A DNA stretch of 64,000 bases from Bacillota bacterium (GCA_023391635.1 JAEWAQ010000061.1:1-64000), one strand, 5' to 3'; positions 10,001 to 19,161 are shown, numbered from the stretch's first letter. Numbers and translations: made by a program. The notes: a model not told the origin generated them from the letters alone.

Positions 10001-11050
10001 CAGGACCCCGCTCATATGCCGGAACTGATTATTTATACGACGGCAAAGCTTCATCCGACAGAGGATACCTTTGTACGGGATGGACAATATGCGGATACAG
10101 TTTATGGAGACAGCCCGATATTGGACGTTAAATCGATCCAGGGATCAACGGATTTTAAACGCAAAGCTTATCTCAAATTCGATTTCAGCCATCTGAGTAC
10201 AACACCGGGCGATTCGGCCAGGCTGAGATTCTATGTGCCAAGCGTAAACACAGACCCTTCAAGGACGGTGAAGCTGTACGGGACGGCGGATAAAAGCTGG
10301 CGCGAAGCGGAGATGACATGGAACAACGCCCCTGCCGGAACAACCTATATCGGAAGCCAAGACATATCTAATGTGGCGGGCGTTTGGTACGAGATGGACG
10401 TAACCGACTATGTTCATGCCAATTTGACGGATAAGGTAGTGTCCTTCTTGTTCGTGATGGAAGACCCGGCCAGCGCCAAAGATAATTTCGCCATTGCATC
10501 CCGCGAATCGGCGACCAACAAACCGGAGTTGGTCATCTCCCATCCCATCCAATTTAGTCCGACGGATGACGTCTTTGTACGGGATGGTCAATACGCCAAT
10601 ACGAATTATGGGGCATCTCCGATATTGGAGATTAAATCGATCAACGGCGGCACTGATTTTAAGCGCAAAGCGTATATCAAGTTTGATTTTTCCGGCTATG
10701 ACGCCGATACAGTAAGCTCGGCCAAGTTGAGACTATATGTGTCGGCAGTGAATACAGATCCGTTAAGGACGTTAAAGCTGTACGGCACGGGGGATAAAAG
10801 CTGGAGTCAAGCGGCAATCACCTGGAACAATGCCCCTGCCGGAACGACTTATATCGGAAGCCAGGACATATCGAATACGGCGGGGGTCTGGTACGAGTTT
10901 GATGTGACCGACTATATGAACGTCAATATGACGGATAAGACGGCATCCTTCTTATTGACGGTAGAAGATCCGGCCAGTGCCACAGACAATTTCTTTATAT
11001 CGTCCAACGAGTCGACGGCCAACAGGCCTGAACTGATTCTTGTTCCTTAG
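7067..11050 (+). CDS. secreted polysaccharide lyase family 8 with three CBM96-like repeats
   Basis: A 1327-residue exoenzyme. A signal peptide covers about residues 1-29 (ends VHAA). Residues about 30-800 are a PL8 lyase (alpha-toroid plus beta-sandwich), the family of hyaluronate, chondroitin AC and xanthan lyases. The catalytic set is visible: Asn199 (LTAANR), His249 and Tyr258 (DGSFIQHHATGYNGGYG) and Arg311/Arg313 (MVRGR). The 50-residue Asn-His spacing is as I recall for hyaluronate/chondroitin lyases, against 52 in Bacillus xanthan lyase, so a glycosaminoglycan-like uronate polymer is favoured, but the substrate is unproven. Residues about 825-1327 are three DNRLRE/CBM96-like modules. 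It is first in an operon that continues with a heparinase-like protein. Confidence 0.92.
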   Translation: MKNLLFRLLVLSMLMTTAMSAGTIVVHAATDEYDGMREKWVDYLTGGTGYDPNDPLIAPKIAGIGTKAQGYWDSMDKSTGRTYLWSDLPDNSNSSFITSQYSRLYDMALAYSQYGSTLYHNASLLADVIGGLEWMDANRYYPGASRATDYNWWNYQIGGAYRLLNCAILLYDHLTPAQVASYVAAVDYYTPVIHLTAANRLSQAEIVMKSGILGKNAAKMTAARDGLDDLYLEVTAGAGMYADGSFIQHHATGYNGGYGSSYIQGVLKLVDTLRDTAWEVINPNVNNLYKWIYEAYEPVLYNGGGFMSMVRGRFISYSTPDGGARERNDYMYGIDAVRGILLATQTAPNSNDRLYFKQMIKEYIQTNWYQPVLAGMPIYELLLAQQIYNDSTIAASGDLITHKNYPVMDRVVHARPGYMFGLSMFSDRTFNYESINKENLHGWFTNYGATYLYNDDQAQYNGNYWATIDPYRIPGTTVDKIIRPDYDPVQDSGGKRGYLQNNNNKSAWVGGTALSGLYGASGMHLQDVGSSSLEAKKSWFMFDDEIVALGTDINSMDNSPIETIVENRALTDTGDNVLTLNGSPALSGLGQSMAASDVEWIHLQGNVPDSDMGYYFPDSTALNLKREQRTGTFYDINQGGIIDNNRVAVQTRNYLTMWFEHGSNPVNAEYKYVLLPGYSASQVAAYNQNPQIDILANNADVQAVKEITLNIVAANFWNNETRTVDMITSNTKSSVMTRMTGTTLDISLSDPTMRNTGTVNVVIDKVGQTVVSKDPEVTVVQLNPIVLSVDVNQAKGKSFHAQIETDPQAALLPAPVLAPASSTMLKVNPTDDAYVRDGSYADYNFAFDPKLDIKSMLESTGTKRKAYMKFNYGDLEGASASSAKLRFYVPGVNTDPSRTMKLYGTADKSWYETGITWNNAPAGTAYIGSQDISNTAGVWYEMDVTDYINANMTDKVASFLLTVEGPKSSLGNFTVSSRQDPAHMPELIIYTTAKLHPTEDTFVRDGQYADTVYGDSPILDVKSIQGSTDFKRKAYLKFDFSHLSTTPGDSARLRFYVPSVNTDPSRTVKLYGTADKSWREAEMTWNNAPAGTTYIGSQDISNVAGVWYEMDVTDYVHANLTDKVVSFLFVMEDPASAKDNFAIASRESATNKPELVISHPIQFSPTDDVFVRDGQYANTNYGASPILEIKSINGGTDFKRKAYIKFDFSGYDADTVSSAKLRLYVSAVNTDPLRTLKLYGTGDKSWSQAAITWNNAPAGTTYIGSQDISNTAGVWYEFDVTDYMNVNMTDKTASFLLTVEDPASATDNFFISSNESTANRPELILVP
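9541..11047 (+). repeat. three in-frame CBM96/DNRLRE-like modules of about 167 codons
   Basis: Modules begin near 9541, 10045 and 10548. Each opens with PT(D/E)D.(Y/F)VRDG.YA and carries KRKAY.KF, WNNAPAGT.YIGSQDIS and GVWYE. The modules are very similar at DNA level (for example TGGAACAA.GCCCCTGCCGGAAC recurs in all three), which suggests recent internal duplication and makes the region prone to copy-number change. Confidence 0.85.
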
Positions 11051-11083
11051 TTCGTACTGATTTGATTTAGGAGATGCATAGGG

Positions 11084-12967
11084 ATGCTGACAACATTTCT
11101 GGATCCGAATGTATTAAAAGAGGTTATCACAACAAAACCCGGAATCCCGTCGTTGCCTTCCATAGGGCAAAGGGAGGTGTGGGAGAAACCGGATCCGGAG
11201 CAGAACCAATTTTTTGTGAAGGAAGCCGAGGCATTTCTGGGTTATCAGTGGCCTGTGCTTACCGCTGCCGAATATATGGATTTTCACAGAACGGGCAACC
11301 GGGGATTGTATAACGCTTTTTCCAGAAGACGGGCTCTTGGTTATCTGACCATTGCGGAATGCATGGAGAATAAAGGGAGATTTCTCGATGATATCGTCAA
11401 CTGCATCTGGATGATTTGCGAGGAAAGCACGTGGGTCCCTCCAGCGCACAATCATAAAGATGTCAGCAGCCCTGCGTTGACCACGATGCCGCTTCCGGAT
11501 CTGAAAGCCCCTTCTATTGATTTGTTTGCGAGTGAAACCGGAGCGTTGTTGTCCTGTGTGTACCAGATGCTCAAGGAAAAACTTGACGAGATTACCCCGC
11601 TATTGTCGGCGCGCATGGAAGATGAAGTCAGGAAACGAATATTGGAGGTCTATCTCGACAGGGACGACTTTTGGTGGATGGGGATTCACAAGACCCGCAA
11701 GTTGAACAACTGGACGACATGGTGTACATCGAATTGTCTGATCGCGTTTTTAATTTTTGAAAAGGATCATGAGGTCAAGGTAAAAACCATCGCAAAAGCC
11801 ATCGCGAGTATGGAAGCGTTCATGGAGCAGTATCATCAAGATGGCGGGTGCGATGAAGGACCCAACTATTGGTCACAGGCAGGAGGAACGTTGTTCGAAT
11901 GTCTTGAGCTGCTCTATATGGCTTCGGAGGGGAAAATTAATGTTTATCGTGAGCCATTGATTAAAAATATCGGAAGTTATATTTACAAAGTTCATATCAG
12001 CGAATCTTATTATGCCAACTTTGCCGACAGCAGTCCAACGGTAAATCTAATGCCTGACCTGTTGTTCAGATTTGGAATGCAGGTAAAAGATAAAAATCTG
12101 ATTAGACAGGCAATTGCTGAAAATGCTCGGACAAAAGGTAAGATTTTCGTCCATTCCTGGTTTCCGATGTTAAAAACATTGAACGCCGTATTCACGCAGC
12201 GGAAGATCGATCAGCTTGCTCCGGAACCGTATCCTTATTTGCGAGATGCCTGGCTACCTGATTTACAAGTTATGACCGCCAGAGAATTTGAAGGCAGTGA
12301 CAAGGGGCTGTATGTGGCGGCGAAGGGAGGACATAATGCCGAAAGCCATAATCATAATGACGTAGGCCATTTTATTGTTTATCAAGACGGTAAGCCTGTC
12401 ATTATAGACCTCGGTGTTGGCGTATACAGTCGCAAAACGTTTGGACCCGACCGATATGACATTTGGACGATGCAATCCGGGTATCATAATCTTCCGGTTA
12501 TCAATGGAGTGATGCAGCAGCATGGCGGGGCATTTAAAGCTGCGAATGTGTCTTATACCATGAGTGAGGAACAAGCTGAGATGGTGATGGATATCGCTTC
12601 CGCCTATCCCGAACAATCGGGCGTACGGACGTGTATGCGTACGGTCAGACTTGCAAGGGGGAATGACAGTTATGTGGAAGTAAATGATCGTATTCGCTTC
12701 CATCAGCCCGAGTACGAGGTCAGCTTTAGCTTCATGACCAACTGTCGCTGCGAGGTCTTGGAAGGAAACGTCCGATTGAACGGGGATCTGGGACAACAGA
12801 TGTGCATCCAATACGACAATCGGTACTTAAGGGTCGATATCGAGGAAATCCAGCTGGATGACGCCAACTTGCAGAACAACTGGGGTTCGTCGGTCTACAG
12901 AATGGTGTTTACCTCAACAAAACCGGAAGTGGAACATGAATTCAAGTTCAAATTTTTGAATGCGTAA
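11084..12967 (+). CDS. heparinase II/III-like lyase, cytosolic
   Basis: A 627-residue protein with no signal peptide. The C-terminal half carries the heparinase II/III signature at about 411-440 (GGHNAESHNHNDVGHF, then GKPVIIDLG), and the N-terminal half is helical, as in PL12/15/17/21-type lyases. These enzymes cleave uronate-containing polymers or oligosaccharides by beta-elimination. Its position 33 bases after the PL8 gene suggests it finishes oligosaccharides made outside and imported. The ATG has GGAGATG upstream. Exact PL family and substrate cannot be read from sequence alone. Confidence 0.85.
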   Translation: MLTTFLDPNVLKEVITTKPGIPSLPSIGQREVWEKPDPEQNQFFVKEAEAFLGYQWPVLTAAEYMDFHRTGNRGLYNAFSRRRALGYLTIAECMENKGRFLDDIVNCIWMICEESTWVPPAHNHKDVSSPALTTMPLPDLKAPSIDLFASETGALLSCVYQMLKEKLDEITPLLSARMEDEVRKRILEVYLDRDDFWWMGIHKTRKLNNWTTWCTSNCLIAFLIFEKDHEVKVKTIAKAIASMEAFMEQYHQDGGCDEGPNYWSQAGGTLFECLELLYMASEGKINVYREPLIKNIGSYIYKVHISESYYANFADSSPTVNLMPDLLFRFGMQVKDKNLIRQAIAENARTKGKIFVHSWFPMLKTLNAVFTQRKIDQLAPEPYPYLRDAWLPDLQVMTAREFEGSDKGLYVAAKGGHNAESHNHNDVGHFIVYQDGKPVIIDLGVGVYSRKTFGPDRYDIWTMQSGYHNLPVINGVMQQHGGAFKAANVSYTMSEEQAEMVMDIASAYPEQSGVRTCMRTVRLARGNDSYVEVNDRIRFHQPEYEVSFSFMTNCRCEVLEGNVRLNGDLGQQMCIQYDNRYLRVDIEEIQLDDANLQNNWGSSVYRMVFTSTKPEVEHEFKFKFLNA

Positions 12968-13011
12968 TAACCAAAATGGTGGCTGCGTCTGCCCAATCCT
13001 TATAAAGGAGT

Positions 13012-14508
13012 TTGTTCATCATGAAAACGATTGTTGAAGTATCCAGAGAAATACCGGTTATTGCCGAACCGGATGTGCTTGTTATCGGAGGCGGCCCTGC
13101 GGGGATCGGAGCGGCGGTTGCCGCGGCCAGATCCGGAGCGAAAACGATGTTGGTCGAGCGTTACGGCTTTGTCGGCGGCAATTTGACGATTGCCATGGTC
13201 AACCCCATGTTTACCTTCCATGATGTCAACGGAAAGCAAGTCATTCGCGGCGTGGCCGGAGAAGTGGTGGATCGCTTGGTGAAGCTGACCGCATCTCCCG
13301 GGCATGTCACCGATCTTACGTTTGACAACGCCTCGATGACGCCGTTTGATCCGGAAGGGATGAAGCTGATTCTGCTTGAAATGCTGGAGGAGGTCGGCGT
13401 TGAACTGCTGTTGCATAGCGCCTTCTCCGATGTGCTGGAGGAGAACGGCAAGCTCACGACCGTATTGGTCGAAAGTAAAAGCGGCCGTCAGGCGATTTGC
13501 CCGAAGTATGTAATCGACTGCTCCGCGGATGCCGATGTCATTGCCCGTGCAGGGGCGCCGTTTGTGAAAGGCCGCGAATCCGACGGAGCGATGCAGCCGG
13601 TCACGCTTTTTTACCGGATCGGAGGCATTGACATTCCGGGACTGAAAACGTGGATGAAGGCAAATCGTCACTTGCTCAAGGATCTTCCTACCGATGAAGA
13701 AATAGACGCACAAAGCGCATTGGCATTTCTGGGAATGAAAGAGGTTATCAAAGAGGCGATGGAGAAGGGAGAATATCCGAGAGATGCGGCGCCGCGTATT
13801 TTAATGTATGAGCTGCCAAGAGAAGGACAATTCGCGGTGAACTGCACTCGCTTGCAAGGCATCGACGGAACGGACGTACGCGATTTGACTAGAGCCGAGG
13901 TGGAGACGCGCCGGCAAGCATGGGAAGTAGCGGATTTTCTGAAGAAACGGGTGGGCGGCTTCGAACATTCCTATGTGTTGGATACCGGCGTGCAGGTGGG
14001 CGTTCGGGAAACCCGGCATATCGTCGGCGATTATACGATGACTGAGGAAGATGTTCTGAATAGCCGGGCGTTCGAAGATGGGATTGCCTGCGGCACCTTC
14101 GCGATCGATATTCATCCGCCGGAAGGGGAACAGCAAGTATTTACCGGCTCAGGCAAAGCAGTTTACGAAATTCCTTATCGCAGCTTGCTGCCGCAAGGAC
14201 TTGATAATGTGTGGGCCGCCGGACGCTGCATATCGGCAACCCATCACGCTTTCGGTTCGGTGCGCGTCATGGCTACCGCAATGGGCATCGGGCAAGGAGC
14301 GGGGACGGCAGCGGCACTGGCGGCGGCGGCAGGCGCAACCAATCGCCAAGTCGATGTGAAGCAAGTGCGTGAGACTCTGTTGGCTCAAGGGCAGTATTTG
14401 CTGGGCGAAGAGATAAACGATGCCGTTGATGAAGCGCTGAAGCTTCACCGGAATGAAGGCTCGGGCAGTAACGCTTCCCACCACAATCCATTTGCGGGAA
14501 AATCGTAG
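13012..14508 (+). CDS. FAD-dependent oxidoreductase
   Basis: A 498-residue flavoprotein of the FAD_oxidored group. The nucleotide-binding motif is VLVIGGGPAGIGAA near residues 23-36 and is followed by VERYGFVGGN, typical of the family. A second FAD contact region, LDNVWAAGRCIS, lies near residue 397. An AAAGGAG site precedes the start, with TTG/ATG options at 13012 and 13021; the ATG at 13021 has the better spacing. Such proteins often sit in uronate or amino-sugar loci, where they may oxidise a sugar product. The actual substrate is unknown. Confidence 0.85.
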   Translation: MFIMKTIVEVSREIPVIAEPDVLVIGGGPAGIGAAVAAARSGAKTMLVERYGFVGGNLTIAMVNPMFTFHDVNGKQVIRGVAGEVVDRLVKLTASPGHVTDLTFDNASMTPFDPEGMKLILLEMLEEVGVELLLHSAFSDVLEENGKLTTVLVESKSGRQAICPKYVIDCSADADVIARAGAPFVKGRESDGAMQPVTLFYRIGGIDIPGLKTWMKANRHLLKDLPTDEEIDAQSALAFLGMKEVIKEAMEKGEYPRDAAPRILMYELPREGQFAVNCTRLQGIDGTDVRDLTRAEVETRRQAWEVADFLKKRVGGFEHSYVLDTGVQVGVRETRHIVGDYTMTEEDVLNSRAFEDGIACGTFAIDIHPPEGEQQVFTGSGKAVYEIPYRSLLPQGLDNVWAAGRCISATHHAFGSVRVMATAMGIGQGAGTAAALAAAAGATNRQVDVKQVRETLLAQGQYLLGEEINDAVDEALKLHRNEGSGSNASHHNPFAGKS

Positions 14509-14534
14509 ACGTCCATGTAGAAGGAGTTGATGAA

Positions 14535-15422
14535 ATGGGAGAAAAAGAAGGAAAGGTTATACTCAGATCGGCTAAAGATACGTTAACACCTGTGGAACTA
14601 GATCATGGGGACAGGTTGGAATTCACGCTTCGCAACGGCGAAGTCCGCAAACTGGAGTTGGTTTCGTCTAAGGCGCGAGTACTGCAAGGAAACGGTTCTG
14701 CGACTTCTCAGTATGACTTTGAAGCCGTTATACGAATCGATGGAGAAACGCTTACTTTAGGAAGGATAGTACCAGCGCAAAGCAGTTTTTACGAACCGTT
14801 GGAAATTCGCGGAATGCGGATCTGGCTGGATGCGGTCTCGGACATATTCCAGAAAGACGGCGGATTCTTGCTGGAGAAGGATGAAAACATCGGCATTACT
14901 TGTCAGCCCCGCAAGAAAGCCAGATTCGCAGTCAACGATTTGAGCGATCCGATCTGCCCAGAGATCATCGGCCCGTGGTATCCGGAAGTTTCGGATTATA
15001 TTGATGTTGCTCGATGCTATCGCGGGGAAAATACGTGGATGGGACCGTTTGAAGGTCGTTTGGCGCACGGCGGACTCGATATCAACATGCCATCAGGCAC
15101 TCCTCTGTATACCCCAATCCGGTTCGATGATCATTATTTGTTCCATTCGTTGGCAGCCGGCGATAACAATAATCGATGGAGAGGCATCAGGAAATGGCCG
15201 AACGGGTCTGTATGGTGGCTGCAAGCCCATCACTTGAACGAAATGCGGGTACCCGAGCGCGGCCCCTTGGCGCAGGGCGTCCATTATGCGAATACTGCGG
15301 GGGTATACACAGGCGAACATGAGCACACGCATTTCGTATTTCGGATATTCGAAGAAGGAATGGATTATTTTCTGGACCCATGGATTATCTTTTGGCAAAT
15401 CTTTAGAAACCGCTCATCGTGA
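14535..15422 (+). CDS. M23/LytM-fold protein without signal peptide
   Basis: A 295-residue protein of uncertain role. The C-terminal half has the complete M23-type metal pattern: His178 and Asp182 (AHGGLDINMPSGTPLY), His233 (AHHLNE, like the Y.HL motif) and His264/His266 (GEHEHTHFVF, like HLHFE). The N-terminal half is beta-rich and unrecognised. Known M23 enzymes are exported peptidoglycan hydrolases, but no signal peptide or membrane segment is seen here and the neighbours are sugar-lyase genes, 26 bases downstream of the flavoprotein. It could be a metal-dependent enzyme or binding protein for an unsaturated sugar. The fold call is moderately sure, the function open. Confidence 0.7.
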   Translation: MGEKEGKVILRSAKDTLTPVELDHGDRLEFTLRNGEVRKLELVSSKARVLQGNGSATSQYDFEAVIRIDGETLTLGRIVPAQSSFYEPLEIRGMRIWLDAVSDIFQKDGGFLLEKDENIGITCQPRKKARFAVNDLSDPICPEIIGPWYPEVSDYIDVARCYRGENTWMGPFEGRLAHGGLDINMPSGTPLYTPIRFDDHYLFHSLAAGDNNNRWRGIRKWPNGSVWWLQAHHLNEMRVPERGPLAQGVHYANTAGVYTGEHEHTHFVFRIFEEGMDYFLDPWIIFWQIFRNRSS

Positions 15423-15543
15423 ATGCTGCGATTAAACCATTCCTGGCGGAGATCGCCTTCACCGGCAAAGCGGTCGGCAAGTACAACGTATGTCAAGGAA
15501 GTGACGCACGGCCTGAATTTCCACGACTAGCTTTATCGCATAC

Positions 15544-15582
15544 AAGCGCCGCCAAGAACCATCACGGTCCTTGGCGGCGCTT
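15544..15582. terminator. hairpin at the end of the lyase operon, twin of 28753
   Basis: A 15-bp stem GCGCCGCCAAGAACC / GGTCCTTGGCGGCGC with one mismatch and an ATCAC loop, flanked by AA/TT. The T-run is poor (TTCGTCGTCTATCC). The same stem sequence and right flank recur at 28753-28789, so it may be a dispersed hairpin element acting as a terminator. Confidence 0.6.
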
Positions 15583-15690
15583 CGTCGTCTATCCTCCAAT
15601 TAGCGTTGCACGATTTGCTTTTGGTTGCAGATTCTTCAAAGCTCTTATACACTTATACTAACATAAGGGCACAATTGGAGGAAAATCGCG

Positions 15691-17976
15691 ATGAGCTTGC
15701 GAATTCCCAAATACTTACTTAGATTAATTGCATTAAGCTTATTCTTGGGAGCGCTTCCGGTTTTCTTTCTTGGTTCCTATTCCTATTTCAAATCTACCGG
15801 GGTAGTGAAGCATGAAGCGATAGAGAATAACAAAAGCCTGCTATTTCAGACAGAGATGCGCGTCGAACAACTCCTCACCGGCGTAGACACCTCTGTTGCG
15901 CAATTCATCACTTCGCCGATCGTCACTACGATGAGCGACCGGGAATTGAGTCAAAATCATTATGAAGCTTTCAATGAGCTGACCAAAAACCTTTCCAATT
16001 TGCAGAAATATGATGGGGGCGTCGAAGACGTTACATTTGTCAATTTGGATAAGCACTGGATTGTGAATAATAAGATCGCGGAATCGCTGGATGAACTTCC
16101 GAATCGAAACTTGATCGAGCAATATGCGAACCTGTCGCAGAATTCCATTTGGCTGCCCGAAGCGCCTCGCGAACAAATTCCCAGGGGCATGTCCACCACA
16201 AAGGGCGTAAATCTGATTAAGAAAATACCGCTCAATCCGTTACTGCCCTACGGAATACTTATTGTCAAGCTGCCGATGACGAAATTGCAGGAAACGTTAT
16301 CCCAAGATGGCATGCAACGCGAAATTATGATTCTAGATGCCAACTATCGCTTGATTACGAGCAATCAAGAGGGAGGAATGTCCGGCAAACCGGAATTGAA
16401 GAACGAACTGATCGACCGTTTGCAAATGGAAAATTCAAGTGGTTTCTTCCAGTATAATCGAAATAATTTCTCCTACGGCATTACATTCCGCAAATCAAAC
16501 TATAATGAATGGATTTACGTATCGATCATCTCCATGGAGGCCGTGTCCAAAGAACTCAGATCAATCGGGTGGTTCACGGTTTTCATTAGCTTATCCACCG
16601 TGCTCGTTCTCTTTATCATTTCCGTTTATTTGTCCCGCAGGATGTATAGCCCGATTCGGCAACTCTATAATTTAGTCATGCCATTCTCGAAGTCTGAGGC
16701 GGCTCATGATCGGGACGAGTTCAAATTTATCGGGCAACGCATCCGTTATATGCACAGTGCGAAAGACAAGCTGGAGAAGCAACTGCAAGGTCAACTGGAT
16801 CAAATTCGAGAGCATTTTATGATGAAGTTATTGAAAGGCAAAGTGAATGCGGAGGAAATTCGTGATTGGCTGCAGGCTTACCAACATGCCCGTAGCTGGA
16901 ATCAAGTTTACGTGCTTTCTGCGCGAATCGATACGTTGGAAGGCACTCGTTATGGAGAGAAGGACCGGGATTTGTTGTTGTTTTCGATTAATAATGTGGC
17001 AGCAGAGCTTGTCCCTGACCGGCAACGGCTCATCCCGATCCTGATTGATGATTTTCAGGTGATGGTTATCGGAAGTTGCGAAGAAGATCATCTTGCAGAA
17101 GTGTCCCGTTTGGCTGAACACATTCAGGAGACGGTTGAAAAACTGCTTCATCTGGCGATCAGCATCGGAATCAGCAGCGCTTTCCAAGACATAAAGTATA
17201 CATCGACGGCATTTCTGGAAAGTACGGACGCTCTGAATTATCGGGTTAAGCTGGGACGGGCATCGATACTCCGAATGGATGATATTCGTTCGAAATTGGG
17301 GGATGCGGCAAGGTATCCTGAAGAAACTGCGACGGAACTAGTGGATGCGATCAAGCGTTTGGACGAGGATAAAATAGATGATCGTCTTGATTTGTTTATG
17401 AACCAGCTATTCAACAAGGACCTGAAATTCCAGGCGTATCAGATGGCGCTTATACGTCTGATTTCGGACTTGAACCGCATTGCCGAAAATTTCGGAGAAT
17501 CCCTGGGTTCGAAGCCCGAATCGGCTGCCGAAAACAAAACCTTGATTGAGCAATTGTTCGAGCTTAAGACTGCCGAGGAAATCAAACAATGGTTCAGGCA
17601 TACGATCATTGATATGCTGATGCAGCTCGTCCATCGACAACAGCAAACGCAGTATCGCAGCATATCAGAGAAGATGATTGCGATCATACACGAGCATTAC
17701 CATTCGGATCTGACGCTTGAATCATGCGCCACCATGTTAAACTATCATCCGAACTATATCAAACGCGTATTCCGGAATGAAACAGGCGATAATTTCAGCG
17801 ACTACTTGACCCAATACAGAATGAAAGTGGCTAAGAAGATGCTGGTCGAAACGAACGTGAAAGTATCGGATATTGCCGTGAAGATTGGTTATTCAAGTTC
17901 GCAAAATTTCATTCGATACTTCCGCAAGGTGGAAGGAGTTACACCGGGACAATATAGAGAAGGCAATGCACAATAA
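15691..17976 (+). CDS. membrane-bound AraC-family regulator
   Basis: A 761-residue one-component sensor. A membrane segment at about 8-30 (LIALSLFLGALPVFFL) is followed by an extracellular region to about 290, a second membrane segment near 292-314 (FTVFISLSTVLVLFII), a long cytoplasmic middle region, and a C-terminal AraC domain at about 655-757 (SCATMLNYHPNYIKRVF, then IAVKIGYSSSQNFIRYF). The shape fits YtdP-like regulators that sense an extracellular sugar directly and activate the adjacent importer. GGAGG precedes the ATG. It is followed by its own terminator at 18061 and then the region B operon, which it most likely controls. Confidence 0.9.
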   Translation: MSLRIPKYLLRLIALSLFLGALPVFFLGSYSYFKSTGVVKHEAIENNKSLLFQTEMRVEQLLTGVDTSVAQFITSPIVTTMSDRELSQNHYEAFNELTKNLSNLQKYDGGVEDVTFVNLDKHWIVNNKIAESLDELPNRNLIEQYANLSQNSIWLPEAPREQIPRGMSTTKGVNLIKKIPLNPLLPYGILIVKLPMTKLQETLSQDGMQREIMILDANYRLITSNQEGGMSGKPELKNELIDRLQMENSSGFFQYNRNNFSYGITFRKSNYNEWIYVSIISMEAVSKELRSIGWFTVFISLSTVLVLFIISVYLSRRMYSPIRQLYNLVMPFSKSEAAHDRDEFKFIGQRIRYMHSAKDKLEKQLQGQLDQIREHFMMKLLKGKVNAEEIRDWLQAYQHARSWNQVYVLSARIDTLEGTRYGEKDRDLLLFSINNVAAELVPDRQRLIPILIDDFQVMVIGSCEEDHLAEVSRLAEHIQETVEKLLHLAISIGISSAFQDIKYTSTAFLESTDALNYRVKLGRASILRMDDIRSKLGDAARYPEETATELVDAIKRLDEDKIDDRLDLFMNQLFNKDLKFQAYQMALIRLISDLNRIAENFGESLGSKPESAAENKTLIEQLFELKTAEEIKQWFRHTIIDMLMQLVHRQQQTQYRSISEKMIAIIHEHYHSDLTLESCATMLNYHPNYIKRVFRNETGDNFSDYLTQYRMKVAKKMLVETNVKVSDIAVKIGYSSSQNFIRYFRKVEGVTPGQYREGNAQ

Positions 17977-18060
17977 TCAGGTTCCGTGCAGATCATCTAA
18001 GGTTCCAGACGGCGTATTGAACGCTTCGTCATCCTGCAACCGACAATATGAACGACAATG

Positions 18061-18092
18061 GTTCCCGTAAGAACATCGACGGGAACTTTTTA
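18061..18092 (+). terminator. rho-independent terminator
   Basis: GTTCCCGT at 18061-18068 pairs perfectly with ACGGGAAC at 18079-18086, followed by TTTTTATTT. Confidence 0.85.
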
Positions 18093-18155
18093 TTTGGGTT
18101 AGATTGAATTTGTAACGTGCATAGACGGTGCGATGTGCAGGAGGAGTGAAGAAAA

Positions 18156-19124
18156 TTGCCAAAGATAAAAAAAGTAAGCGTAATCTTGGATACGGATATC
18201 GAAACGGATTGCGATGATGTCGGCGCGATTGCGGCTCTTCATTCCCTAGCAGACCGGGGTGAAGCGGACATACTGGGCATGATCTGCAGTTCGCCGCTAC
18301 AGTGGGGCGCCCCTTGTTTGCAAGTTTTGAATACTTTCTATCATCGGCCTGATATTCCAATCGGAACATTCGTTGCCGAAAATATGCAGGAGCAATATGC
18401 CCGATATCTGCAGGAAGTCGAGGAACTGACACCGGAGCGTTTGTACAATCGGCATATCGCCGAACATTATCCGAGCGCACGGGATAAAGACGCCTATTAT
18501 CCGGAAAGCACATCCGTATATAGAAAACTTCTGTCCGAACAACCGGATCGCAGCGTCGTCATATGCGCGATCGGATTCCTGGGGCCGCTCGCTCAGCTGC
18601 TGCAATCGCAGCCCGATGATAATAGCGCGCTCAGCGGCATGGAACTTGTTAAGACCAAGGTGAGGCTGCTGGTGAGTATGGCAATCGGTACGTTCCCCAT
18701 AGGAAAGGATAGGTTTAACTGGTTGATGGACCCGCTCTCCGCCGCTTATGTGCTGAATCATTGGCCTGTCGCCATTGCGGTCAGCGAGCACGGAGAACAT
18801 ATACGGACAGGGGCCGGGTTGAGATCGGCATTGCCGGAGCCGCACCCGGTCAGGGTGGCATATGAACGCTATTTGCAAGGCGCCGAAAGAAGTCGAGCCA
18901 GTTGGGATCAAGTCGCGGTGTTGTATGCAGTTAGAGGAACCGCCGATCTATTCGCTGAACGAGCGGGGTATCGGATTAACTATGACCAACATACACACCG
19001 GCACTGTTGGAGCCGCTCAGGATACAGGGACAATAGAGACGATCGGTACGTATGGCCGATCTTACCGCCGGAAGAGATGGCTCTGCTAATCGAGAATCTG
19101 ATGATTGATGCAAAAGGGCGGTAA
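18156..19124 (+). CDS. nucleoside hydrolase family protein
   Basis: A 322-residue protein of the inosine/uridine-preferring nucleoside hydrolase family. The calcium-binding N-terminal signature is seen as DTDIETDCDDVGAI at residues 11-24. These enzymes split N-ribosides into base and ribose, but family members inside sugar operons may act on other glycosides. The start is TTG with AGGAGG at 18139-18144. It is the first gene of the region B operon, separated by 37 bases from the first permease if that gene starts at TTG 19162. No signal peptide. Confidence 0.85.
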   Translation: MPKIKKVSVILDTDIETDCDDVGAIAALHSLADRGEADILGMICSSPLQWGAPCLQVLNTFYHRPDIPIGTFVAENMQEQYARYLQEVEELTPERLYNRHIAEHYPSARDKDAYYPESTSVYRKLLSEQPDRSVVICAIGFLGPLAQLLQSQPDDNSALSGMELVKTKVRLLVSMAIGTFPIGKDRFNWLMDPLSAAYVLNHWPVAIAVSEHGEHIRTGAGLRSALPEPHPVRVAYERYLQGAERSRASWDQVAVLYAVRGTADLFAERAGYRINYDQHTHRHCWSRSGYRDNRDDRYVWPILPPEEMALLIENLMIDAKGR

Positions 19125-19161
19125 AACTGAATTTTTATTCATGATTGGAGGTCACAATCCA

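Noticed and set aside
19105..19161. Longer N-terminus of the permease overlapping the nucleoside hydrolase gene
   Set aside because: The GGAGGT ribosome site lies inside this segment and points to TTG 19162.
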